The position numbers and the translations under genes were made by a program. Of a stretch of 10,622 nt of DNA, positions 1-5,659 are shown piece after piece; positions within the stretch are counted from its first letter, which is position 1; every line of letters starts with the position of its first letter. The notes under the pieces are model-generated. The model was not told where the DNA came from, searched no databases, and saw nothing but the letters and a program-made list of their open reading frames with translations. Source of the DNA: an uncultured Lactobacillus sp. Its GTDB lineage: Bacteria > Bacillota > Bacilli > Lactobacillales > Lactobacillaceae. The stretch is from positions 1 to 10,622 of the forward strand of contig NZ_CABUIW010000066.1 of assembly GCF_902491705.1 (NCBI RefSeq), written 5' to 3'.

Positions 1-10
1 ATATGTTTAG

Positions 11-16
11 TATACT
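11..16 (+). promoter_or_regulatory. -10 element of the first gene
   Basis: TATACT matches the sigma-A -10 consensus at five of six positions and lies about 45 bases before the first gene. The matching -35 box would be outside the window, so only half of the promoter can be judged. Confidence 0.45.
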
Positions 17-60
17 CTTTTTTCTATGAATAAAATATTTGACTTCCTATAAGAAAGGAC

Positions 61-375
61 TTGTTGAAGGTTCACCAAATTCACCAAGCTTACAACGTAC
101 GTGACTTAACCGACGCAGATGAACAAATCTTGGAAAAGGCATTTAACACAACTCGTTCATTGATGCCCAAGATTTCAAACAAGGAAATTAAGTTTGCAGA
201 TAAAAAGTGGGACTCATTGTTCAACTTTTTGATGGCAGAACAAATTGCATTTGCTCGTGTACTTGCAAATGGCGATGAAAACTTGGGCGACTATGTTCAA
301 GCTAAGAACCAAGCTCAACAAGCATATGCTTTGGTTGAAACTGCTATCAACAATCTTGAAAACGAAAATAAATAA
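61..375 (+). CDS. Uncharacterised small cytosolic protein, TTG start
   Basis: I do not recognise this family. The 104-residue product is charged, has no signal peptide or membrane segment, and is probably helical (many A, E, K, L and Q residues, ending in an Asn/Glu/Lys-rich tail). No ATG lies near the start. Two TTG codons stand side by side at 61 and 64, preceded by AGAAAGGA at 52-59. This is a perfect match to part of the anti-Shine-Dalgarno complement, and its spacing suits the second TTG better, so the true start may be 64. The gene looks monocistronic, with a -10 box upstream and a strong terminator just after it. The overlapping frame at 245-454 is a shadow. The function cannot be inferred from the neighbours. 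Confidence 0.75.
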   Translation: MLKVHQIHQAYNVRDLTDADEQILEKAFNTTRSLMPKISNKEIKFADKKWDSLFNFLMAEQIAFARVLANGDENLGDYVQAKNQAQQAYALVETAINNLENENK

Positions 376-404
376 TATAATGACGAAAAAGTTAAATAAA
401 GAAG

Positions 405-441
405 AAAAGTATCTAGCAGAAAAATGCTGGATACTTTTTTT
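405..441 (+). terminator. Intrinsic terminator of the first gene
   Basis: A 12-bp stem (407-418 with 425-436, one G-U pair) closes a six-base loop and is followed by a run of T. Flanking A and T residues extend the stem. It ends the transcript of the 61-375 gene. Confidence 0.85.
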
Positions 442-481
442 ATTAAAGGTATAAATAAAATAACTACTAGAATAAAAATGG

Positions 482-490
482 TGCTATAAT
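482..490 (+). promoter_or_regulatory. Extended -10 promoter of slp-like gene 1
   Basis: TGCTATAAT is a perfect extended -10 element. I see no good -35 box about 17 bases upstream, which is tolerated by extended -10 promoters. Transcription would start near 497, giving a leader of about 40 bases. Confidence 0.7.
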
Positions 491-521
491 ACTCGCAGTT
501 TCAGAGTAATAAGGATTTTTT

Positions 522-532
522 AAGGAGATCTC
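522..532 (+). promoter_or_regulatory. Palindromic Shine-Dalgarno of slp-like gene 1
   Basis: AAGGAGATCTC sits just before the ATG at 537. It holds the 8-base palindrome GAGATCTC (525-532), which recurs at the same place in the paralogous gene (3009-3018). The site fixes the start codon of this gene. Confidence 0.75.
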
Positions 533-536
533 AAGA

Positions 537-1322
537 ATGAAATTAAATAAAATCACTTTATTGTCAGCAGCTGCTATCTTAGCAATTGCACCAGTTGCTT
601 CAGCCACTACTGTCCATGCTACAACTACTGTTGGTTCAGCAGCTAAGGGATTATTTTTTGGTGGAAATGTTAACTATAATGCAGCAACGACTAACGCAGC
701 ATCTAATTCAACAACTATCAATGCAGCAAACACCAACTCTAATGAAAAAACTCCAGCTAAACCAGCTGAAAACACTTCATCAAATACTACCCCAACTAAC
801 ACTAATGAAAATGCATCAGTATCAAATGTAACAAATACTAGTGCAGATAATACTTCATCAAATACTACTTCAGCTACTACTGATAATACATCTAATGATT
901 CATCATCAGTAACTGCTGACACTAACAATGCAAGTAATGCAAACAATGCTACTAGTTCAAACGTAGCAACTACAACTACTAACAGCGCTGCAAATAATAC
1001 TTCATCAGCTGCAAATACTACAGCATCAACTACTACTTCAACTAACAGTTCAAACACCAATTCATCAACTGCTAGTTCTTCAACAACTACCACTACAACC
1101 AAGAAGGCAGCTAAGAAGACTCTTAAGTTAAGAAGAAAAGCTTATGTCTACGACAAGTACGGTAGAATTGTTCGTAAGCACGGTAAGAGAGTTGTTTTGA
1201 AGAAGAACTCAACTAAGAAGTTCTACAAGAACAGCAGAAAAGTTGTTAAGATCCGTGGTAAGAGATACTACAGAATTTCAAAGAATCAATACGTATTAGT
1301 TAAGAACGTTAAAGTTGCTTAA
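537..1322 (+). CDS. Secreted SLAP-domain cell-surface protein 1
   Basis: This is a 261-residue exported surface protein. It has an N-terminal signal peptide (MKLNKITLLSAAAILAIAP...) with likely cleavage after the VHA at 26-28. A low-complexity linker rich in Thr, Ser, Asn and Ala follows (about 45-188), with no Cys or membrane helix. The very basic C-terminal domain (about 193-261) carries the patterns AYVYDKYGR, GKRVVLKK and RYYRI. This domain matches the Lactobacillus SLAP (surface-layer protein) wall-binding domain, PF03217. In that family the domain holds S-layer and S-layer-associated proteins non-covalently to wall polymers. Only one SLAP copy is present, where S-layer proteins usually have two. 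There is no globular domain between signal and anchor, so the linker may be a glycosylated stalk or spacer; that is inference. It is not a classical S-layer protein. The gene has its own promoter and terminator. Confidence 0.9.
   Translation: MKLNKITLLSAAAILAIAPVASATTVHATTTVGSAAKGLFFGGNVNYNAATTNAASNSTTINAANTNSNEKTPAKPAENTSSNTTPTNTNENASVSNVTNTSADNTSSNTTSATTDNTSNDSSSVTADTNNASNANNATSSNVATTTTNSAANNTSSAANTTASTTTSTNSSNTNSSTASSSTTTTTTKKAAKKTLKLRRKAYVYDKYGRIVRKHGKRVVLKKNSTKKFYKNSRKVVKIRGKRYYRISKNQYVLVKNVKVA
1224..1263 (+). repeat. 40-base direct repeat, copy A (SLAP coding)
   Basis: These 40 bases are identical to 3508-3547 in the second SLAP gene. They encode YKNSRKVVKIRGK in both proteins. The flanking DNA is similar but not identical. 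Confidence 0.9.
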
Positions 1323-1332
1323 TTAAGCGATG

Positions 1333-1365
1333 AAATAAAGTCACTTCGGTGGCTTTATTTTTTTT
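1333..1365 (+). terminator. Intrinsic terminator of slp-like gene 1
   Basis: A 12-bp stem (1333-1344 with 1349-1360, one G-U pair) is capped by a TTCG tetraloop. T residues run through 1365, the later ones forming the unpaired tail. It lies ten bases after the stop codon. Confidence 0.9.
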
Positions 1366-1374
1366 GAAAAAATA

Positions 1375-1402
1375 ATGACAAAAACAAAAATGAGTGTATA
1401 AT
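1375..1402 (+). promoter_or_regulatory. Sigma-A promoter of the ammonium transporter gene
   Basis: ATGACA at 1375-1380 (five of six to TTGACA) and a perfect TATAAT at 1397-1402 are separated by 16 bases. Transcription would start near 1409. No clear GlnR box (TGTNA-N7-TNACA) is visible over it, so nitrogen control is not shown by the sequence. Confidence 0.75.
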
Positions 1403-1408
1403 TAGGAA

Positions 1409-1512
1409 AAATATATAAACCAATATTTATAAATTGGGTACTAATTGCTGTTAAATCAGTAATAATTAAACTAGACCAATTTACAATTGCTTCAATTCTG
1501 GAGGGAAAGAAC
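1409..1512 (+). other. About 100-base leader of the ammonium transporter mRNA
   Basis: This leader is long for the window. It contains CCAAT (1420-1424) facing ATTGG (1433-1437), and ATTGCTG facing CAGTAAT (about 1444-1463), which pair with one wobble. Both stems are short. There is no T run, so it is not an attenuator I can recognise. The GGAGGG at 1500-1505 is the ribosome binding site. Confidence 0.4.
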
Positions 1513-2760
1513 ATGATTAACCAAGCCAACACTTTATTTGTTTTTGTCGCTAGTGTTTTAGTTTTCTTCATGACGCCAGGTTTAGCTTTTTTCTACGGCG
1601 GCATGGTTTCAAAGAAAAATGTTGTGAACACGATGATTTCAGTATTCATGATTACAGGCATTGCCATCATTTTATTTATTGCTTTTGGTTATAATTTGGC
1701 ATTTGGTAAAGATGTTGGTGGAATTTTGGGTCTTAGTAAGAGTCTTTTCCTGAACGGATTTGATCTAGAGGGACTTTATTCAAAAGATACCGGCATTACG
1801 CTTTTAACTTATTTATTGTTTCAGATGATGTTCTCGATTATTACACCAGCTTTGTTTGTTGGAGCAACAGTCGGCAGAATGAAGTTTAAGTTTTTGTTAG
1901 CGTTCGTCGTAATTTGGTCAATTTTGATTTACTACCCAATGGTACATATGGTTTGGACGCCACACGGGATTTTAGCCAAAACAGGGATGCTTGATTTTGC
2001 AGGCGGCACGGTCATTCATATTAACGCTGGAATTACGGCATTGCTTTTATCGATTTTTGTTGGGCCGCGCATTGGCTTTAAACCAGATAAAGAAGATAGA
2101 CACTATAACTTGCCATGGGTTTTAATGGGAACGAGCATTTTATGGATCGGTTGGTACGGCTTCAACGTAGGTTCAGCTCTCACCGTTAGTGATATTGCGA
2201 CTCAGGCATTTTTGACCACAACTGTTGCAACTGGTACTTCATTTGTAGTGTGGATGTTTTTGGACATGTTTCTTCAAGAAAAGACCAACATGATCGGCCT
2301 TTGTACAGGTGCGTTGTGCGGGTTAGTTGGAATCACGCCAGCCGCTGGGTATGTTACCGTTGCAGGAGCATTTGCGATTGGCTTCATTTGCACACTTGCT
2401 AGCTATGGATTCATTCATGTTATTAAGCCAAAACTTAAGTTAGATGATCCACTTGATGCCTTTGGCTGTCACGGCGTTTCAGGAATTATGGGTTCAATTT
2501 TGACTGGATTATTTGCAACGAAAATTGTTAACCCTCACATTGAAAATGGATTGTTCTATGGTGGCGGCTTGCATTTGATCACTGCTCAAATTGGCGGAAC
2601 TTTGTTAACGATTGTCTTTGTAAGTGTTATGACGACGGTAATCGTTTTGTTGTTAAAGAAGCTGATTCCAATTAGAGTTTCGAAGGAAGAAGAATTGATG
2701 GGACTCGACTTAGCTGAGCATGGTGAGCAGGCAGATTATGGAATTAAGTTTGAAAAATAA
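1513..2760 (+). CDS. amtB: Ammonium transporter, Amt/MEP/Rh family
   Basis: This is a 415-residue polytopic membrane protein with about 11 membrane segments, the usual size and layout of bacterial Amt trimers that conduct NH3/NH4+. Visible signatures are FFYGGMVSKKN near residue 26, and DFAGGTVIHINAG at 161-173, which holds the structural Asp161 and the first pore His169. WYGFNVGSA at 214-222 holds a Phe-gate residue, Phe217, and DAFGCHGVSG at 315-324 holds the second pore His320. The cytosolic tail keeps the family pattern GLDxxEHGE (397-405). The ATG at 1513 follows GGAGGG at good spacing. No glnK (PII) gene accompanies it, although amtB is often paired with one; the next gene is a SLAP surface protein. 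No clear terminator follows the stop. Confidence 0.95.
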   Translation: MINQANTLFVFVASVLVFFMTPGLAFFYGGMVSKKNVVNTMISVFMITGIAIILFIAFGYNLAFGKDVGGILGLSKSLFLNGFDLEGLYSKDTGITLLTYLLFQMMFSIITPALFVGATVGRMKFKFLLAFVVIWSILIYYPMVHMVWTPHGILAKTGMLDFAGGTVIHINAGITALLLSIFVGPRIGFKPDKEDRHYNLPWVLMGTSILWIGWYGFNVGSALTVSDIATQAFLTTTVATGTSFVVWMFLDMFLQEKTNMIGLCTGALCGLVGITPAAGYVTVAGAFAIGFICTLASYGFIHVIKPKLKLDDPLDAFGCHGVSGIMGSILTGLFATKIVNPHIENGLFYGGGLHLITAQIGGTLLTIVFVSVMTTVIVLLLKKLIPIRVSKEEELMGLDLAEHGEQADYGIKFEK

Positions 2761-2968
2761 AATGTGAAGGATTTAACAGAAAATGGGTAAGATTGGACTG
2801 TTTTTTGAGGTGAGGGATGCCCCAAGGTTGATTAATTCATTTTCTAAAAAATATTTGTTGTTAGATTAGGCAATGAAGAGCCTAGATACAAGCAGATTTC
2901 AGAAACTTTGGCATAGTCCAAAATCAGACCTTGAAACAAATAATGTGATCATTTTTGCAATTTAGTAT
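2761..2968. other. Intergenic stretch with no recognisable gene
   Basis: All frames are broken by stops. A 5-bp AACAG/CTGTT stem followed by TTTT just after the amtB stop (about 2775-2808) could be a weak terminator. TTTGG/CCAAA (2907-2922) nested inside TTTCA/TGAAA is another weak hairpin. I recognise no riboswitch or RNA gene. Confidence 0.4.
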
Positions 2969-2974
2969 TATAAT
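2969..2974 (+). promoter_or_regulatory. -10 element of slp-like gene 2
   Basis: A perfect TATAAT puts the transcript start near 2981 and gives a leader of about 40 bases, as in slp-like gene 1. The hexamer 17 bases upstream (TGATCA) is a poor -35 box. A transcript starting here rules out the in-frame TTG at 2983 as a realistic start. Confidence 0.6.
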
Positions 2975-3008
2975 TAATTTCGTTGTTTAAAAACTTTTAT
3001 ATTTTTAG

Positions 3009-3018
3009 GGAGATCTCC
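3009..3018 (+). promoter_or_regulatory. Palindromic Shine-Dalgarno of slp-like gene 2
   Basis: GGAGATCTCC is a perfect 10-base palindrome containing the ribosome binding site. It sits three bases before the ATG at 3022 and decides for this start over the upstream TTG at 2983. The first SLAP gene has the same arrangement. Confidence 0.75.
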
Positions 3019-3021
3019 AGG

Positions 3022-3930
3022 ATGAAATTAAACAAGATTACTTTATTATCAGCTGCTGCTATCTTAGCAATCGCACCTATGACAGCTTCAACTGTTAACG
3101 CTGCTGATGCAACTACTCCAGCAACTGCTGCTACTGATGCAAACAAGACTGCTTCAGCAACTGACAAGACTGCTACTCCAGCAGCTGACGCATCAAAGAC
3201 TACTGCAGCAACCACTTCAGCTACTGCTACTAAGAGTGCAGACAACACTAACGCTGCAACTGCAACTACTCCAGCAGAAGGTAACAAGACTGCTTCAAAC
3301 ACTACTACTACCACTACCACTACAACTACTGACGCAGACAAGTCAGCAGACACTACTTCAACTACTGAAACTGCACCAGTAAAGAAGACTGTTAAGAAGT
3401 ACTCAGTAAGATTGAACAAGAAGTCATACGTATACAACAAGCATGGTAAGGTTGTTCGTAAGCACGGTAAGAAAGTTACTTTGAAGAGACATTCAGTTAA
3501 AGCTCTTTACAAGAACAGCAGAAAAGTTGTTAAGATCCGTGGTAAGAAGTACTACAGAATCTCAAAGGGTCAATACGTATTGGTTAAGAACGCTAAGGTT
3601 AGAGTAACTAAGAAGACTGTTACTGTTAAGGCTCCAGCAGACACTACTACTAACACCAACACTAACACTGCTTCAACCACTACTACCACTACAACTACTG
3701 CAGCAGACGCAAACAAGACTAACACTTCAGCAACTACTACTGACAAGACTACTGCAACTTCAACTGATGCAAACAAGACTGCTGCAACTACTGATACTAA
3801 GAAGGATGACAAGACCACTTCATCAGCAGACGCAAACAAGACTAATGCTTCAGCTTCAGCTTCAACTTCAACTGAAAAAACTGCAGCAAACACCACTACT
3901 ACAACTACAGACGCAACTAAGAAGAACTAA
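3022..3930 (+). CDS. Secreted SLAP-domain cell-surface protein 2
   Basis: This 302-residue exported protein is paralogous to the one at 537-1322. The first 19 residues of the signal peptide are identical, and cleavage is likely after VNA at 25-27. A Thr/Ala-rich region (28-118) includes ten consecutive Thr (94-103). The basic SLAP-type domain (about 121-200, with SYVYNKHGK, GKKVTLK and KYYRI) lies in the middle of the protein. A second Thr/Ala/Asp/Lys-rich region (205-302) follows it. The sequence DANKT occurs four times. The placement is odd, since in the paralogue the SLAP domain is C-terminal and here about 100 more low-complexity residues follow it. Codons such as AAG, AAC, ACT and GCA dominate, which suggests strong expression. 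It is likely wall-associated by the SLAP domain; the role of the repeats is unknown. Confidence 0.9.
   Translation: MKLNKITLLSAAAILAIAPMTASTVNAADATTPATAATDANKTASATDKTATPAADASKTTAATTSATATKSADNTNAATATTPAEGNKTASNTTTTTTTTTTDADKSADTTSTTETAPVKKTVKKYSVRLNKKSYVYNKHGKVVRKHGKKVTLKRHSVKALYKNSRKVVKIRGKKYYRISKGQYVLVKNAKVRVTKKTVTVKAPADTTTNTNTNTASTTTTTTTTAADANKTNTSATTTDKTTATSTDANKTAATTDTKKDDKTTSSADANKTNASASASTSTEKTAANTTTTTTDATKKN
3139..3843 (+). repeat. Dispersed DANKT-coding repeats
   Basis: The 12-mer GCAAACAAGACT occurs four times, at 3139-3150, 3709-3720, 3769-3780 and 3832-3843. Each copy is preceded by GAT or GAC and so encodes DANKT. One copy lies before the SLAP domain and three after it. Threonine runs of 10, 8 and 6 residues lie among them. 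Confidence 0.85.
3508..3547 (+). repeat. 40-base direct repeat, copy B (SLAP coding)
   Basis: This stretch is identical over 40 bases to 1224-1263 in the first SLAP gene. Confidence 0.9.
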
Positions 3931-3950
3931 TTAAATTTAGTTTAGCGTAG

Positions 3951-3988
3951 AAAAGAAGGCTATGTTTTCGAACATGCCTTCTTTTTTT
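3951..3988 (+). terminator. Intrinsic terminator of slp-like gene 2
   Basis: The arms AAAAGAAGGC (3951-3960) and GCCTTCTTTT (3976-3985) pair. A bulged T is followed by ATGTT/AACAT around a TTCG loop. T residues continue through 3988. Confidence 0.9.
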
Positions 3989-4004
3989 GCTTTAAAAAGT
4001 AGAT

Positions 4005-4033
4005 TTGAAATTGACTGGACTTTTTAGTATAAT
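4005..4033 (+). promoter_or_regulatory. Promoter of tRNA-Thr
   Basis: TTGAAA (4005-4010) and TATAAT (4028-4033) are separated by exactly 17 bases, about 20 bases before the tRNA. This is one of the best sigma-A promoters in the window. Confidence 0.85.
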
Positions 4034-4051
4034 TCTAGTGTTGTGAAGCAT

Positions 4052-4124
4052 GCTGAATTAGCTCAGTTGGTAGAGCATCTCCCTCGTAAAGAGAAGGTCG
4101 CCAGTTCGACTCTGGCATTCAGCA
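4052..4124 (+). tRNA. tRNA-Thr, anticodon CGT
   Basis: A full cloverleaf can be folded. The acceptor arms are GCTGAAT and ATTCAGC with discriminator A at 4124, and the D stem is GCTC/GAGC. The anticodon loop CTCGTAA has anticodon CGT at 4085-4087, which reads ACG. The T arm is GCCAG-TTCGACT-CTGGC. The 3' CCA is not encoded. The last anticodon-stem pair (position 31 C against 39 A) is a mismatch. The gene stands alone between its own promoter and terminator. Confidence 0.95.
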
Positions 4125-4144
4125 CTCAGAGTACTAACAAAAAG

Positions 4145-4196
4145 GCCTGTAACGAAGCCCAATTGCAAAAGATTGAGTATTCGTGCAGGCTTTTTT
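4145..4196 (+). terminator. Terminator of tRNA-Thr
   Basis: GCCTG-TA-ACGAA pairs with TTCGT-G-CAGGC around a small internal loop. A further CAAT/ATTG stem lies inside, and six T follow at 4191-4196. Confidence 0.8.
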
Positions 4197-4210
4197 GCAT
4201 ATAATAATTT

Positions 4211-4390
4211 CTTTTATAAAATAAATTTGACTCGAAATCACTATAGATTTATTTTATAAAACAAATTTTACTCAAATTTACTGTGAATTTATCTTATAAA
4301 AGTAATTTTACCTAAAATCGCTATAAATTTACTTTATAAAATAAATTATTGCAAAATCATAGTATAATTTATCTTATAAGATAAATTATT
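4211..4390. repeat. Array of 40-base-period AT-rich near-palindromes
   Basis: Four full units begin at 4211, 4251, 4291 and 4331, and a partial fifth begins at 4371. Each has TTATAA or a close variant at the same phase and AAATT-type flanks, so the symmetry centres fall at 4216/4217, 4256/4257, 4296/4297, 4336/4337 and 4376/4377. Arms of about 10 or 11 bases pair with one mismatch in units 1, 2 and 4, with three mismatches in unit 3, and perfectly in unit 5. The sequence between palindromes is also partly conserved (for example TTTTACTCAAA, TTTGACTCGAAA and TTTTACCTAAAA). Conserved spacers rule out CRISPR. The array fills almost the whole gap between the tRNA terminator and the ATPase gene and looks like a phased multi-site operator or iteron-like region. 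Confidence 0.85.
4363..4389 (+). promoter_or_regulatory. 26-base perfect palindrome overlapping a -10 box
   Basis: From 4364 to 4389 the half ATAATTTATCTTA is followed by its exact reverse complement. TATAAT at 4363-4368 overlaps its left edge. If this is the promoter of the ATPase gene, a protein bound to the palindrome would cover the -10 and the start point. No good -35 box is visible. The ribosome binding site GAGGTGG follows at 4394-4400. Confidence 0.7.
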
Positions 4391-4404
4391 TGTGAGGTGG
4401 ATAC

Positions 4405-5607
4405 ATGGACATCTTTGAAAGACCACAATATTTAAATCGTTTGATTGAATTTAAAGATACAGAATTCATTAAAGTTTTGACAGGAGTCAGACGTTCAGGA
4501 AAATCATTCATTCTTAAGTTGTATCAAAAATACTTACTAGAACATGAAACTAATCCTGACCAGATTATCTATCTTTCATTTGAAGACTTTGATAATGTTG
4601 AGCTGTATGATCCTAAGAAACTATATGCATTTCTGAAAGGAAAAATATTGCCTGATCAAAAAATGTATATTCTCTTAGATGAAATTCAATTTGTAAAGGA
4701 TTGGCAAAAGGTTGTTAATAGTTTGCGGCTGAATCCAATGCTTGATATTACCATCACCGGTAGTAATTCCAGTTTGCTAAGTGGAGAACTAGCAACTCTT
4801 TTGGCTGGTAGATATATTGAAATTCATGTTTATCCATTGTCTTTTAAAGAAATAGTCGCATTCAGAACCAAGAATCCATCAGAAGCAGAAATCGATCGAC
4901 TCTATGATGAATATATTAAGTATGGGGGATTTCCTGCTGTCGTTTTGGCAAAGAAAGAATTGAAACAAACTATTTTGTCAGGAATTTATAACACTGTAGT
5001 TCTGAATGATATTGGTTACAAAAATGGCTTACGTGACCCAGGCTTGGTTATGCTAGTAGCCAAGTATCTTGCGGACACTGTTGGGCAATTAGTCAATCCT
5101 AATAAAATAGTTAATACTTTAAAATCAGCACATTTTTCAATTTCTTATTCAGCAGTTCAACGCTATTTAACTTCTTTTGAACAAGCTTATCTCTTTTATC
5201 GTGCAAATCGCTATGACATTGGTGGTCGTAAACTTTTATCGTCACAAGGCAAATACTATATTGTTGATACAGGTCTACGTTCACAAGCATTGGGTGAAAG
5301 AATTAATGATAGAGGAAGTATTCTAGAAAATATCGTCTATATTGAACTGCTTAGACGAGGTTATCAGGTACAAATTGGAAAGTTAGAGAATAAAGAAATT
5401 GACTTTGTCGCTTCAAAATTAGACGAGCGTAAATACATTCAAGTCACTTACCAATTACCCGAAAATTCAACTAGAGAAACGGACAACTTATTGGAAATAC
5501 CTAATAATTATCAAAAAATGGTAATTACTGGTCGATATGAAGAACAAAGCATGATTTCAGGAATTCCGATAATTAATATTAAAGATTGGCTTTTAGAAAA
5601 AGAATAA
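4405..5607 (+). CDS. AAA ATPase with C-terminal DUF4143-type domain
   Basis: This is a 400-residue soluble protein. The N-terminal ATPase (AAA_14 type) has Walker A GVRRSGKS (27-34), Walker B YILLDE (88-93), a sensor-like TGSNSSLLSG (118-127) and a following Arg in LLAGRYIE (R136). A linker leads to a C-terminal DUF4143-like region (about 200-350) containing SYSAVQRYL, YYIVDTGLR and LENIVYIELLRRG. It ends in EIDFVA (331-336) and YIQVTYQL (344-351). In this family that end resembles a PD-(D/E)XK nuclease fold, but the catalytic Lys expected after Gln-Val is Thr348, so nuclease activity is doubtful. The cellular role of such ATPases is unknown; mobile or defence links have been suspected, but nothing here proves one. 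The ATG at 4405 is fixed by GAGGTGG five bases upstream. The gene is monocistronic and preceded by the 40-base repeat array. Confidence 0.9.
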   Translation: MDIFERPQYLNRLIEFKDTEFIKVLTGVRRSGKSFILKLYQKYLLEHETNPDQIIYLSFEDFDNVELYDPKKLYAFLKGKILPDQKMYILLDEIQFVKDWQKVVNSLRLNPMLDITITGSNSSLLSGELATLLAGRYIEIHVYPLSFKEIVAFRTKNPSEAEIDRLYDEYIKYGGFPAVVLAKKELKQTILSGIYNTVVLNDIGYKNGLRDPGLVMLVAKYLADTVGQLVNPNKIVNTLKSAHFSISYSAVQRYLTSFEQAYLFYRANRYDIGGRKLLSSQGKYYIVDTGLRSQALGERINDRGSILENIVYIELLRRGYQVQIGKLENKEIDFVASKLDERKYIQVTYQLPENSTRETDNLLEIPNNYQKMVITGRYEEQSMISGIPIINIKDWLLEKE

Positions 5608-5608
5608 T

Positions 5609-5645
5609 AAAAAGCCTACTAAACTCAAGATTTAGTGGGCTTTTT
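5609..5645. terminator. Bidirectional terminator between convergent genes
   Basis: AAAAAGCCTACTAAA (5609-5623) pairs with 5631-5645 with one wobble and a seven-base loop. A residues on one side and T residues on the other let it work in both directions, for the ATPase gene (plus) and the Fe-S-type gene (minus). Confidence 0.9.
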
Positions 5646-5659
5646 AAGTATAAGAATTT

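Noticed and set aside
586..831. Gln/Leu-rich plus-strand frame overlapping SLAP gene 1
   Set aside because: It is an out-of-frame reading of the repeats, without start signals. The frame at 3107-3382 is the same kind of shadow.
674..1102. Long minus-strand frame rich in Val, Ala and Leu
   Set aside because: It is the complement of the Thr/Ser/Ala/Asn repeat codons of SLAP gene 1. It has no ribosome binding site and its composition is an artefact. The same holds for 2997-3440 and 3570-3896 opposite SLAP gene 2.
1409..1512. Riboswitch in the amtB leader
   Set aside because: Only two short weak stems are visible, with no conserved core that I know and no terminator or sequestered ribosome binding site.
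1341..1571. Minus-strand 76-residue frame over the amtB promoter
   Set aside because: It spans the SLAP terminator, the amtB promoter and the amtB start, has no ribosome binding site, and reads like the complement of a membrane-protein start.
2983..3021. N-terminal extension of SLAP gene 2 from TTG at 2983
   Set aside because: The predicted transcript begins at about 2981, no ribosome binding site precedes the TTG, and the ATG at 3022 has a strong one and starts a standard signal peptide.
4211..4390. CRISPR array
   Set aside because: The DNA between the repeated palindromes is itself partly conserved, the units drift, and no cas genes are present.
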